From: Saksenaea vasiformis B4078
Taxonomy: Eukaryota > Mucoromycota > Mucoromycetes > Mucorales > Saksenaeaceae
Length of the DNA: 64,000 bases
Assembly: GCA_000697055.1 (NCBI GenBank)
Contig: JNDT01002264.1
Coordinates: 168,054 to 232,053 of the forward strand
Direction of reading: 5' to 3'
This document shows positions 1-11,249 of the stretch, piece by piece (the stretch's first letter is position 1; every line of letters starts with the position of its first letter). The translations under genes and the position numbers were made by a program. Under the pieces are notes generated by a model, which saw only the letters and a program-made list of their open reading frames with translations, did not search any database and was not told where the DNA came from.

Positions 1-571
1 CACCCAACGGATGGGGAAAAGGTTGACGCACCGCTAGAGCCAACAAATCCAGATAAGCTATTTTACATTTCTTTAAGAAAACAGCCCTTTTGAAAGACTG
101 CCTGTTCGAAATAGGCTTACTAAGACTATCCTCAATTCTACATGAATAGGTCCGCTATGATTGGAGACAGTTAAAGATATACTGTTTTGTCATGCCCAAG
201 TTTATTTCTTTATGTCGTGCATTCTGATGGTACACGCCCACTCCATTGATGAAGCTTCATTTTTAAGTCTGCACGTATACTAAGAGTAGTTAAAAGTTAA
301 TCTACCAACCTTACCGTGCGGTTGGCATACAGTGATACAGGGATACACCAATGCGTCTTACCTCGAGGGAGGCACCGTACTCAAAATCGGTTTAGGTTTG
401 ATCTTCGCGGTAATACAGCCCTGCCATGAGCGATGTTATTGCGCACTACAGGGAAACGTGCAAGACTGCCTTTGAGAACTTTAATGATAATCCAATCTGT
501 CTAACTTTATCTGTGGAGCTTTAACAATAATGTGCTTGGTCAAAGTCTGTCTGCGAAGTATCCACAGCGCG

Positions 572-889
572 TTAGTCAGGCGCGTTTCTTAGAACCTTCG
601 AGTGCAATGAGACGTCTCTAATTTGATGAGGTAGGATTGTCAGTACTGATGTCGATTTATATGCAAAACTATGGATCTTAGGCCCAATTACTTCAAACTC
701 TGTACGTTGTTCTTCCAACTTTCTGGTGAAATAGTCGGCAGATAGTTGAAGCTTCAGTTTTAGGCTAGGGCAATTCCTCATGTGTTGCTTAATCGTGTGG
801 TTTTTTCGCACCTTGAGTGTGAGGTTGCAGTGATGGCAGTAGAACTTGGTGGATGATATCTTTTTTGAGTACGACGGGATAGGGTACAT
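572..889 (-). CDS. Doubtful 105-aa ORF with a C2HC-like zinc-finger motif
   Basis: An open frame of 105 codons holds one recognisable motif near its N-terminus: CxxC, about 14 residues later an H, then H and C in the pattern of a BED- or C2HC-like zinc finger, embedded in a Lys/Arg-rich stretch (residues about 15-45). The remainder shows no domain. No clear splice partners were found on either side, and the surrounding 2 kb shows no other coding signal. It could be a small gene, a piece of a decayed transposase or DNA-binding gene, or chance. I list it only because cysteine pairs and basic residues are unlikely in random AT-rich sequence. Confidence 0.2.
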   Translation of the reverse strand: MYPIPSYSKKISSTKFYCHHCNLTLKVRKNHTIKQHMRNCPSLKLKLQLSADYFTRKLEEQRTEFEVIGPKIHSFAYKSTSVLTILPHQIRDVSLHSKVLRNAPD

Positions 890-2177
890 GAGATGATCTT
901 GATGAATATAATACTCCCTAGCGCGTTTTTATGTTAACCAAACGTCAAATGAGCAATATAGCTTTATTAGTAATTCCCGCAGATATTGCATGAATGTAGT
1001 TTGTTTTCCTCTGGAGGTTCATAAATTATACTTTCTACGCACTCAAAAGACGTGTGTGATATACCTTTTACTTTGAAACAAACATCCTGTTGGTAAACTA
1101 AAGCGTGAACATACAATAATAAGAACGATTCTCATCAAAAAGTGTATGTGAATGACTGAGTTGAAGATATCATCTTCTTTAGTCGGGACCACAATGCGTT
1201 AATTAGCTATGTGGCTAAATTTACTCTTATCGATGGCGCAGTTCTTCTAGTCTATATTTCTCTTTTATCTTATCAACTACAATCTCTAATAATCCCATTA
1301 CTTTGAAAATTATCCTGCATGCCATTCATCGGATAGTCTGACGAGTCCACGTCTATTAAAGAAGCTATCAAGGCCAATGATAAAATAATTTGCCAAATAA
1401 AAAGTAGTTGAACATCACAAAAATCGGTGAGCTGAGCGTATTATTGACAGCAGTCAGCAGCTGGGTAAAAGGTAAAGGTGGTGTGGTAAAAAAAATAAGA
1501 AAAATCCAATTGTCATAACACTTTATTGCGGGGTATAATAATAACGAAGGGCGACGAAAACAACCGCGACAAAGCTAGTCATTAACGAAAATTTCAAAAA
1601 AAAAAGGTACCAATGGAATCAAAGACTTTACTCAGGTTGCTTCACGTTAACGGCAGATCGTCGCCAGATTTTTTCTCCGATGTTGATGGATAGCTGACCA
1701 ACCCACGCTCCACGTTAGACCCAGTTCCACGTGAACTTGGAGCTGCGAAGCGTGGATACTCGGACCTGTCAATCAGCAAATACCAGTATTAGCTGTTTTA
1801 AAGCACAGAAAGACTATCTTTCAATAAACAGGATTATACGACAAGATTTACCTATGAGCTTACTATTAACCCCAGGCACCATACTGCTGTCTTGTCAACA
1901 GTTCCTCCCACAACGTACAAGACAAGCTGTGTTTCGGGGAATACTTGTGCACGGAAGCAGTTGACGTTTCATTAACCCGCAGGATTTGTTTATCCAGCTT
2001 GTTGATGTATGTGTCCGCGAAGAATTTGATGATTGAAAGGTGCAGGAAAAAAAGAGAAAATTAAGCGGGGGGACGCCTTTCCTGCGGACCATCCAATCAT
2101 ATCGCAACTGACGTAGATGGGTCCGCGTATTACGCCGGCTTTTTTTCCCTTGTGTCCTTTTTTCCTAGTTAAAAATC
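890..2177. other. Gene-free stretch upstream of the Shp1/p47 gene
   Basis: Only short unrelated open frames occur here. No domain, RNA gene or repeat was recognised. The last few hundred bases, ending in a T-rich tract just before the start codon at 2178, presumably contain the promoter and 5' UTR of the downstream UBX gene. Confidence 0.4.
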
Positions 2178-3780
2178 ATGGTGGACCAAAGTGAACGTAT
2201 CAATCAGTTTGCAGCCATGACTGGCGCTTCTGCTTCGCAGGCTGAATTCTTTCTCGAGATGAGCAACTGGGATCTGGATGTAAGTAGCCATTCTCGATGA
2301 GCGCGCCAAGAGACCTACCGGTTTGTGTTTAGATGGCTGTCAGCCAGTACTATGATTCGGCTACAGACACACCAAGTTCCCAACGCGAAGCATCGCCAGC
2401 AGCACCTCCACAAACAAGTGCTGCTCCTTCCGCGTCAACATTTCAATCGTCCAAAGGCAGCTTTGCTTCTAGTAGCGCCAAAAAGGATACGTAAGCGACT
2501 TAATACGAATCCATAGCTTATTCAACTTGGATATTAGTTCTAGAGTGCGTACATTGAACGATATTGGTTCGACTGACAACGACGACGAGTCGGATGGTGA
2601 TGATCGTGAAAGCTTCTATACCGGTGGTGAAAAATCGTACGTCTGCTCAATGAAAGCATGAGAGGACAATGGCTGACGAAGGAAAAAAATAATAATCCTA
2701 GGGGTATGGTTGTTCAAGGTCCAAACAAACGTGAAGGAAACAGCGTAGTGGATGCTATTTTAAAGAAAGCGGCTGAGTAAGTGTGTCTTGTTGAATGACT
2801 GTTTCATTGATGAAGATGTCAAGGGGTGGCACTGTACCAGAGGAGGAGGATGTAAGGGCTCCCAATAAACCCAGCTATTTTACTGGATCTGGATACAAGC
2901 TGGGAAGCGAGGAAGAGCCATCGAGTCTAATCACACCAAGCACATCGTCGGCCGCAGCAGAAGAACCCACGAAACCGGTAATTAAGATGAAGGACGTGTT
3001 TAGCAGCCTATGAATATCCTTTGTTTTCTTTTCCTTTCTAGGTGACGCGGTATCTTACTTTCTGGAGAAATGGATTCAGTGTTGATGATGGACCACTTTA
3101 CCGTTATGACGATCCAGCAAATGAAGCGATGCTGAACGCGATCAATAGTGGGTAAGCTATCCCTTTGCTTTAAAAAAAAAGGTAAAAATTAATGCGTGGA
3201 GGGTTATAGGCAGGCACCGCTGTCATTGTTGAACGTGGCTCACGGACAACCAGTGGACGTTCGTGTGGCTAGACGGCAGGATGTGGATTATACACCTCCA
3301 CCTAAAGCACCACCCAAGCCATTTGAGGGTATCGGCCATCGATTGGGAAGTCCCGCAGCAAGTGTGCCATCCACGCCACCAGGTGCATACCCCACCTCTA
3401 GTTCGTCTGCTGCGCCTTCAGCTCCTACATTAAACGAAAATGAACCCATCACGTCGTTGCAAATTCGACTTGGTGATGGTACAAGGTAAAGTGATATCCC
3501 GATTCTCACTCAATCTTACATTTCCATTCTACTATTCTAGATTGGTTGCTAAGTTCAACCACACACATACCATAGCTGATATTCGACAACACATTGAAGC
3601 GTAAGAGAAAAAGAAGGGAAGGAATTTGAAGTAACTGATCTCTGTTTACTTAGACATCGTCCTGGTCAAAGCGCTTATCTTCTCCAGACGACGTTTCCTG
3701 TTAAAGAATTAACAAATGAACAACAAACATTGAAAGAGGCTGGATTACTAAACGCTGTAGTTGTTCAACGCTATCAATAA
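2178..3780 (+). CDS. SHP1: p47/Shp1-type UBX-domain cofactor of Cdc48
   Basis: Predicted 384-aa adaptor that links the AAA ATPase Cdc48/p97 to ubiquitinated clients, membrane fusion and PP1 regulation. Nine exons: 2178-2279, 2333-2490, 2544-2636, 2702-2776, 2824-2977, 3042-3151, 3210-3485, 3541-3600, 3654-3780. The order is an N-terminal UBA-like segment ([10 protein letters not shown], residues about 9-45), an acidic linker, the SEP-domain lead-in [16 protein letters not shown] (about 110-125), the SEP domain with [19 protein letters not shown] (about 195-260), a Pro-rich linker and a C-terminal UBX domain (about 300-384) beginning at [12 protein letters not shown]. This is the canonical p47 architecture and length. 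The start is the first ATG in frame with the UBA-like segment. The 3' end faces the C2H2 gene at 4264, leaving a 483-bp convergent interval. Confidence 0.93.
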
Positions 3781-4263
3781 TAGCTATAGGTGATTTTTAT
3801 TTTGTGGGAGCTTACAAATCATAAACAGGTGCATAAAGGAATAACCGTAAAAAAAATGAATAAATGAGTGAATGACTTATGGCGTAAAATGGAAGGTATA
3901 TATATATATATACAAAACGAAAAAGAGGGAGAATATGTCAATAGAGGGAAAGGGTAAAAAAGAAACAAAAAGAATAAAAAAGTATAGGTAAGACAACTCT
4001 GGCTATTGTCTTGTTCTTTTCCTTGCAATTTTTTTGTTTTTTTTTGGTTGTTTTTTTTCTTGCTTTGAACTCCTCAAGCCGGGAGGATAACAAAGGAAAG
4101 TATCATATCCACACAAAAAGGGAAAAGAACGAACGTCGGATCGTTTTTGTTTTTGTTTTCTGTCGAAGTGACCGTGTTGATGTTCGTGGAGATAAAGGAG
4201 AAAAACCTTGTATAGACCGTAGAAAGACAAAACTGGATTGAACCAAATGGACCAAGGCGTTGT
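3781..4263. other. Convergent 3' interval between SHP1 and the C2H2 gene
   Basis: A T-rich and A-rich interval with a TA run (about 3899-3911) and several AATAAA-like strings that probably serves both 3' UTRs. The antisense open frames here are low-complexity Phe/Lys runs and are not supported as genes. Confidence 0.5.
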
Positions 4264-5478
4264 TTAAGCTCCATCAATCATGTGCTTCTGCGACATATGT
4301 CTTGACAATGCATCTTTACGGCTAAAGAGCGATTTGCATTGGTTGCAAGGAAACGACCGTTCTCCATGGTGCACCGTTGCTGTGTGACGAGCCAAATCAT
4401 GTTTACGATCGAATGCTTTAGGGCACTCATCACAGGCGAATTCTTTCTTTCTGTTCTTGTCGTGTGTACGGATATGCGTATTCAAATTGTAACGGCGGCT
4501 GAACTTGCGTCCACAAACGTGGCACCCGTAGCGACGTTCTTCAGGGTAGCTGCGCTTGCGACAACCACCATGTGTAGTACGGCGCTTCCTAGGATGCGAT
4601 CTTGGTTCCTCATCCGAAGAGTATTGGTTGGCATCCTTCTGGCTATCTGTATCCTCCTGTTCTTGCTCGTCCGATGATTCCTCGTCAGCTTGCTTCTCTT
4701 GATCCTGGCTATCCTCTTCGTTACCACTTTGCTGATCATGGTAACTGGCATCATCCGAAGGCGAAGAGACATTGGTAAAATCGAATTGCGAAAACGCAAA
4801 CAGTGCATTGTCATTTTCTGGGCAGGATCCTTGGTATTCGTATTTATCACCCACTTCCTCGATTTCTTGGCTGCCAAGAGGGGGAAACAGCGAATCAGAA
4901 GACGCGGAAGCTTGGAGCATGGAATGTCTGCTTGTCTTTGACTTGTCAATGAGCAACTGTGCTGGATCGCCATTGAAAGTGGCCACAGGATCCACGGCGG
5001 CTGGCCAAGCAAGAGTTCCTGGCATGGGCGAAGCCTGGGGCAGGTTTTCGTTTCCGAGATAATTCGACACGTAGATGTCACCGCTAGCATTGCCGGCGGT
5101 GCTATTGTTTGGGCTTGCGTTGAAACCTAAGTTCTGATCCATAAAGGGCGATGCCGCCGAAGGGTATGGACTGAAGTAAGGTGTGAACATGGCAGCAGTG
5201 GAATGAGGTGTGTCCATGCTGGCGTCGAGAAAAGGTGTGTCCATGGCGGGTGATTCGAGCATCGTGGCGGGGGTATGCAAGCTTTCCATGAAAGCGGGGT
5301 GAACGTTCTGCGACAAACTGAACTCAAGTGTTTGTTGCTTTTGATCTTGAGGAATGTCCATAATAGAACCTATATAGCAACACCGATCAGTTTCTACTTC
5401 AAGTGATCGAGATCGCTCACCTTCAAAGTCCCAGGAAAGTGCAGAGGCTTTAGCTTGGGAAGCGTAGAAAGAATCCAT
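4264..5478 (-). CDS. C2H2 transcription factor with three C-terminal zinc fingers
   Basis: Probable nuclear DNA-binding regulator. The frame is open for 404 codons, but 5370-5420 is very likely a 51-nt in-frame intron (GTGAGC at the donor, TATAG at the acceptor); splicing gives 387 aa. The N-terminal two thirds are Ser/Asn/Pro-rich and then strongly acidic (Glu/Asp/Gln, residues about 235-300), as in activation regions, followed by a basic patch. Three fingers follow: CxxC-x12-HxxxH starting YGCHVCGRKF, then FACDECPKAF with HxxxxH, then FPCNQCKSLF with HxxxxH. Finger spacing and the RxYNLxxHxRTH signature resemble the Crz1/Msn2-like group, but I cannot assign an ortholog. An RFX-type palindrome lies about 200 bp upstream of the start. 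Confidence 0.88.
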   Translation of the reverse strand: MDSFYASQAKASALSWDFEGERSRSLEVETDRCCYIGSIMDIPQDQKQQTLEFSLSQNVHPAFMESLHTPATMLESPAMDTPFLDASMDTPHSTAAMFTPYFSPYPSAASPFMDQNLGFNASPNNSTAGNASGDIYVSNYLGNENLPQASPMPGTLAWPAAVDPVATFNGDPAQLLIDKSKTSRHSMLQASASSDSLFPPLGSQEIEEVGDKYEYQGSCPENDNALFAFSQFDFTNVSSPSDDASYHDQQSGNEEDSQDQEKQADEESSDEQEQEDTDSQKDANQYSSDEEPRSHPRKRRTTHGGCRKRSYPEERRYGCHVCGRKFSRRYNLNTHIRTHDKNRKKEFACDECPKAFDRKHDLARHTATVHHGERSFPCNQCKSLFSRKDALSRHMSQKHMIDGA

Positions 5479-5679
5479 TGTTCTGTTCTTTTTCTTTGTT
5501 ATTAAAAAAAAAGTACTGCAGAAGAGAAGGAAAAGATAGAGGTAAGGAAAAAAAAAAAAGGTGGGAGGTCAGGGGCAATTTATAAGCACAGGCCGAGGGA
5601 ATCAGATTGCGCAGCACCCGAAAACCCCAGCCAAAGGAACGTCGCTTCCGTCAACCACAAATTCCGTCGGGGTTAAACG

Positions 5680-5693
5680 GTTGCTATAGCAAC
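5680..5693. promoter_or_regulatory. X-box-like perfect palindrome GTTGCTATAGCAAC
   Basis: A perfect 14-bp palindrome about 205 bp upstream of the C2H2 factor's start codon. It matches the palindromic RFX (X-box) consensus, two RGYAAC half-sites in opposite orientation with a 2-bp centre. Fungal RFX proteins such as Crt1/Rfx1 are known to bind such sites. Its position in the only plausible promoter of the gene suggests regulation, but binding is inference. Confidence 0.4.
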
Positions 5694-7422
5694 AGTCGGT
5701 GAAACGTGGCAGTCCGGGGATTGAATGAAATGTTCGGTGTCTCAAATCGCACGTTCAAGATTGAGGTCGTTTCAACAATTGCACGATATGAGGGAGAATA
5801 GCGCAATCGTAGACTTTCTACCAACTGCTAGGGCTTATGACACGTGGGTAGTAGCTTATTTTTTCTTTCATGATTGTCTTTGCTGGGCTGTCGCCTGTAT
5901 ACAAAAGGGAAGTGATTTGTCAGACATTTGCGGGCCGGACAGACTACATGAGGCAGAGATGGGGGAACGTCAGAAGTAATTGACTGTGGTTTGCGCAGTT
6001 TCGGAATCCGCAGGCATACAATTATCTTTCTTTTTCCACTCTACAGAATCCCTTCGCCACGAAAGCGATGCGTCATAATGGCGTGGCGCAATTCACTCTG
6101 TAGTACGTGGCCCCTGCTTTTTGTTTTCCAGACAGGCTTTCTCCCAATGGCTGCTGTCTCCATTCATCCACTTTCTTCGATTATCTTCCATTTCGTTCCG
6201 TTCCACTCCCTTCTGCAGTAAATGCGACACTATGACTCATCCCCACAATTACGGCACCAAAATAGTTTCTGCCACGTTACCCACCTGATAAGCCGCCAAG
6301 TATTGTAATTAGACGTGGATTGATGGGAACCAATCGTATTTCTGTTCTGCCGTCATTTTCTTGTTTGTTCCGGCCTTCTTTTTTTCTTTTAGCTTGTTAG
6401 CTAGTAGGCTACTTTCGGAAAGTGAAGGGAGGCGATTCCAAAACAAGGTAAAGTCAGCTAAAAAAAAAAAAAGGCGGAGAAAATCCAAATTAGGTAAGTC
6501 ACGACACCCGCAGCAAAACGACTGCAGACCGTTGACAAGTTGCAAGTCATTGACTAGTCCATGGAAGGAAAGTGAAGGGTAGAACACATTTTCTCCCATG
6601 ATCATTTATCGATAAGTTGTTGGAGTAAATACTTCGGTTATTCAGAACGAAAAGAGTAAATTTATTTTTGTTTATCTATTTCATCAACGAATTGTGGCTC
6701 TGAAAGACTTGTGCTACATGGTAAGTCCGCATAGAAGCGGCATTGTGCTCATTTGCTACGGATAGAGAGGACACACAAATATTACTCCATGTTAAAGACA
6801 GACGATTTTTTTTTATTTTCGTTGCCAGTTACATATCCCAGTTATCAAGGGAAATTACCGATGAGGAGAAGAACGCACATCAACCTATCCGTGAGACCTC
6901 GATTTTCATTGGTAGCAATCACTTCTGTCTGGTGATGTTCATTTTCCATTGTGGTACCTATTCTTTTTATCTTTCAAAAACAAAACTGCAAGCTGCTTAT
7001 ATGCTGCACATATGGTCTTGATAAAACAACCAGACCAAGGGATGGGATGAAAAAGCTACTACTACACTACCATCATCACGATTATTACTATCAGGACATA
7101 CTCTTTCAGCCCTCGATGATACAAAGAAACCAAAAAAAAAAAAAAGAAAAAGAAAGAAGACGGGTAGATCGTTTTTTTGTCTTTTGTGTCTTGGACAGCT
7201 TCACCGGAAAGCAACGAGAAATCGCTCCGCGGAATTCTGATGACGCCAGAAAAGGGAACTTAGTTGATTCGCAGCGGATGCAAAATAAGTGTCTATCGGC
7301 GCAAAACAGTTGACTTGTAAAACCAGTAATATCAAAGTTATGCACGCCTTTATGGGGGTAAAGATGTCCGTGGGTACAGTTTTCTTTTTTATTTCTCTTT
7401 CTTCTTCTCTCTCCATTCCATT
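5694..7422. other. Shared upstream region of divergent C2H2 and TBC genes
   Basis: About 1.7 kb without a supported gene. It holds poly-T/poly-A tracts and many short spurious frames. It presumably contains regulatory DNA of both the C2H2 gene (reading left) and the TBC gene (reading right). Confidence 0.4.
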
Positions 7423-9023
7423 ATGACCGTTCACACGCTGAAATTAGCAAACTCCATGCGGCGTGCTCAGCAACTTGATTGCATACTGAGGGCCATTGCA
7501 AGAAACGACGTTGACACATTGTGCCAGCTAGCTCGATCACCAGAAGGCTTCATGCATAACCAAATACGACGATTCGTTTGGTAATTTTTACCCATGAACC
7601 GCCATGACCAACCACAAACCTGCTCCTTACACTTATCATTTGAAGGCCTATTCTCCTACGCACTCATTATGGATGTTATATCGACGAAAAAGGCATAGGT
7701 AAAAAGAATATATTTTTCTCTCTTTCCACAAAGACAACAGTAGCTAATAGCTTTCTTTTGATATGTAGAGAACGATCTTGCTGATCCTAGTCAGATATCC
7801 AAGGACGTAGAACGATCACTTTACTATTATCCTCAAGGTATAGCGAAAAAAAAGCGAGGAGAGCCTCAGAGCGTGTAGGGTTCACACGTTAATGTTTACG
7901 CAGATATTTCACCGATGCTTAAGGCACATAAACAACAGGAACTTCATCGTATGATCGTAGAAATTCTTTGGAGAAATCCACGACTAAAATATTATCAAGT
8001 GAGTCTTCTGTTTGTTCACGCTGAAACTGACATTGAAGGGATCCAGGGGTTTCATGACATTTGTACCTGCTTCTTGTTGGTTCTCGGAAAAAAGGATGCG
8101 ATTCCTGCAGCCGAAAATGTTGCACTGTTTTTCTTGAGATATCCTTTTTTGGGAACAAGGGAACACAGCCCACCCCCGCTAATTTTATTCCAATCCTGTT
8201 CTTTTTGTCCTTAACAACAGAGACTTTACAGATGCGATGTTAGATTCTTTTGATCCGATTTCAAAACAGTTACGCCTGATGAGCTCCATTATAGAATACG
8301 AAGATATGGAGCTAACCAATTACCTGGAAAGGTAACTATTAATACACGTTTGAAGGCTGTTATTTGAATTTTTTTTAAAAAAAAAACAATAGGTCCAACA
8401 TTATGCCATACTACGCCCTCAGCTGGATCCTCACTTGGTTTAGCCATGATATTGAAGATTTCGGCAAAGTCAGCCGGCTCTTTGACCTTTTCGTTGCCAG
8501 CTCACCACTCATGCCCGTCTATGCTGCCAGCGCGGTAGGTTAACAATTTGTTAACAACAAGGGATTAGGGGAGAAGGAAGGAGTTGGAAAAAAAGCTCAC
8601 AGGGATTTCTAGATTACACTTTTGCGACGATCCGAAATCTTGCGTACCGATCCCGATATGCTTCATTCACTGATTACACACGTTCCCGAGGATATCGATG
8701 TCGAGCTGGTCATAAAATTGGCGGTTAAATTAGAAAAGCGCTATCCATCGCTGCAATTACAAAAGCGGAGTGGCATCTGGCTGCATGACGAGTAAGGCTA
8801 ATTTCTCTCTGTCGTTCTTTCTTGGTCAGTTCATGTTGAATGACATAAAATTGAAATTAGGTCCGGTGTCAACACATGGGAAGCAGACTGGCATCACTTA
8901 GGTTGGCATGGCGTCCCTGACCGTATCCAAGCAGATAGATATCTGGCGCACGGCATCCCGAAAGAAGAATGGGAAGATGAGATGCTGAAAATGTGGATCG
9001 AGAGGAGGCGACGTCGCATATAA
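7423..9023 (+). CDS. TBC1D20: TBC1D20/Gyp8-like Rab GTPase-activating protein
   Basis: Predicted 353-aa TBC-domain GAP; the animal relative TBC1D20 inactivates Rab1 at the ER-Golgi interface. Nine exons: 7423-7580, 7646-7698, 7769-7837, 7904-7998, 8047-8138, 8221-8331, 8393-8534, 8613-8791, 8861-9023. Both catalytic fingers are present: the arginine finger IxxDxxR (ISKDVER, around residue 83) and the glutamine finger YYQG (around 124), followed by FHDI. Later segments such as YALSWILTWFSHD and LFDLFVASSPLMPVYAAS match the TBC1D20 branch specifically. The protein ends in a basic RRRRR stretch and lacks the C-terminal membrane anchor of the animal protein. Intron 5 (8139-8220) begins ATATCCTTTT and carries a TCCTTAAC branch site, the signature of a U12-type intron. 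Confidence 0.92.
8139..8220 (+). other. Putative U12-type (minor spliceosome) AT-AG intron
   Basis: No GT donor exists where the TBC frame must be interrupted between FFL-R and DFTDAM. Instead the exon ends in AG and the intron opens with ATATCCTTTTTT, an exact match to the eight-base U12 AT-type donor ATATCCTT. TCCTTAAC at 8208-8215 matches the minor-class branch consensus TTCCTTAAC in eight of nine positions and lies only 5-7 nt before the 3' AG. Joining 8138 to 8221 restores the reading frame and the conserved RDF motif. The termini read AT-AG rather than AT-AC. Confidence 0.8.
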
Positions 9024-9354
9024 ACAAACCAATCCCCCTGTTTTTCTTCTATTATGACAGATCTTCATTTGTAACATAACTTACATGTCATGTTTTGGGG
9101 AACACCAGCTATTCGTTCTTTTTTCTTTTTTCCTCTTCTTCTTTTCCTATTTCTTTTTTTCCTTTCTTGCATGTTAATATCCTTTGTGTTTCATAAAGTT
9201 AAAGTGGCACGCGCCACATCATTGCATTTCATTGATCCGTTGCATACTTCTTCTTTTGTTATGACATGAGGATTTCCAGAAAAAGGAATTTCTGCTAATT
9301 TTTTTTATGTTTTTGTTTGTTTATAGTTTGTTTATGGTGCAAGGCTGGCTTATT
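9024..9354. other. Gap between TBC gene and aminotransferase pseudogene
   Basis: T-rich 3' flank with no coding signal. It marks the left border of the decayed accessory region. Confidence 0.4.
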
Positions 9355-10699
9355 TTACAATAATCTGTTGCTAGCTTTTAATCACCTTCTCTAATGCTAA
9401 ATTGGTTTCCTCTTCCGTAAAGGTAAGGGGCGGTATGAGACGTAATGCCTCATAAATAGATGTGGTCAGGACGATAGTATCACGACGTAGCGCTTCAGCA
9501 GCAACGGTGTTGGTAAACCTGAAAAGTGCACCCAGGAATTCGAATATCAGTCATTAGACCCAGTCCAACGACATCGACTTGCACTCCGTTGGGCACGCAT
9601 TGGGGTAATTCGGATCGTAAGGCCGAGAAAAACTGCTCCGATCTAAACAAGAAATCAGCAAAAAGACGAGCGGCGACGTTGATTTACCTCTCCATCAACA
9701 AGTGCTTGCAAAGTTGCTTTGGCAGAATAAGTGCCTTGCATAGAACTTGGCAATTATTGATCCATGATCGCTTTGCGTGACACGGTTCCTATCAAAGGAT
9801 AGCCTGACGCGATCCCTTTCGCCATAATCAAAATTTCGGGTGTAACGTCAAAATGTCCAACAGCCTGTTCGACCAAATACGGTCTAAAGTTCATCACAAA
9901 TTAAAGCATATCATGCTTAGTACAGATGTCACGTAACCTCTGAGCAAATCTATCAAAAGACGCGTCAGACGCGGATTATGAAACCAGTAGCTTACGAATA
10001 GGTGGGACGACGTAACCTTCTTCGCCTTGTGCGAGCTCACTCGTTATGACTGCCATATTCTGTGAGGAGATTTGCTGTTTTCGGAGCAATTTGACTTGGC
10101 GCAATGCTTCATCGGCATACGCTTTGGATGTGTGAACCGTGAAGGATCAACGCGCCGAGGCATCCACTGCTGATAGTAGTGAAACGGCGCCACGTGAACA
10201 CCAGGCATCAGCGGGGCATATCCGGCACTGTCCACCGTTTTGGCCATGGTACCGAATGTGCGCCCATGGTAGGAACTCGCGGAACTCAATGACGTTTTGC
10301 TTTCGTTGTATAACGCCCAGAATTCCAAAAGAAAAAGCCATCCAGATCCTTTGAAGGTACCTTTGATCTTAGTCTTTTGATAAAATCCAGCAGGGGTTTC
10401 TTGGTAAAAGGAATTCGCTATTCATGAGACAGCTTTGCTGTCTAGTCTTGAGCTGACTTCGCCACCGTGGGATGGCAATAACCTATCAAAACAACATGAT
10501 TGGTCCTCCCCCCTTTTCAGTCTACCTTCTTTGTTTATCAGTTCTGGTCACGCTGATGCCTGTTGAAAGATCAAGGTATCTCTTTTTTTCCCGTCCACTA
10601 TCCAAACAGACATCCCCTGGCCTTTCTGTCACCGGCTACAAACTAAGACTGATCACCTCGAGCGATATCTCGCGCGCCAGACTGAGTAAGGTTGGACAT
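9355..10699 (-). pseudogene. Decayed copy of the class III aminotransferase at 15.5-17.0 kb
   Basis: Read on the minus strand this segment aligns end to end with the intact aminotransferase at 15489-16967, including the three intron positions, the start-codon region (CAT at 10697-10699) and flanking upstream bases to about 10.8 kb. The frame is broken repeatedly. A deletion of roughly 40 bp removes the NSGSEAAEAAVKLARHA region, part of the cofactor-phosphate binding site. Small indels disrupt the segment before the PLP lysine and the C-terminal exon. Fragments such as SYHGRTFGTMAKTVDSAGYA and LMPGVHVAPFHYYQQWMP remain readable. It cannot encode a working enzyme. It lies about 6.2 kb from the intact copy in the same orientation, so it derives from a local segmental duplication. 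Confidence 0.88.
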
Positions 10700-11249
10700 G
10701 GTTTTGAAAAAAGGGTAAAGAGGAGAAAAACTGCCCGTATGGAGACCATTTCATCACATTTGGATCACACGACCTGGACCTCAATAACATCGAACATTCC
10801 GCAATTAGATCATTTGCAACTTGTTAGATAAAATTGAGAATCTTATCAGAGGCAATGTGACGTATTGTTATAATTCTCAGAATGCAACTTGATCAACCAT
10901 TGAAAAAAGGTAAATCAGTAACAGAACTGGGAGCTAAAAATGACAAATATGGCTTAGTCGATCAATTCCATTTTGATAAGGATTCATGCGTGAAGACAAG
11001 GAAGATTTTTAATCCCAAAACATGTTGAGTGAACTACAGGGCGCTTCGTCTCTCAGATGGGTAGCATGAGACTTCTCAACGAGCTTAATGATGGAGGGGC
11101 TCACAACAGTACTCAACAACAGCGGTTTGTCTTCGCAAAATCGGAATTTTTTTGCTTGTCGTTGGTGAGACTTTCGTAACGCTTCGATCTCAGAAACGGT
11201 CTCCGCGAGACAATCCTTTTGACGATATTAATATCATGAACTCAAACTG

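Noticed and set aside
4339..5090. Overlapping open frames on both strands within the C2H2 gene
   Set aside because: Shadows of the zinc-finger frame. Only the 4264-5478 frame carries conserved fingers.
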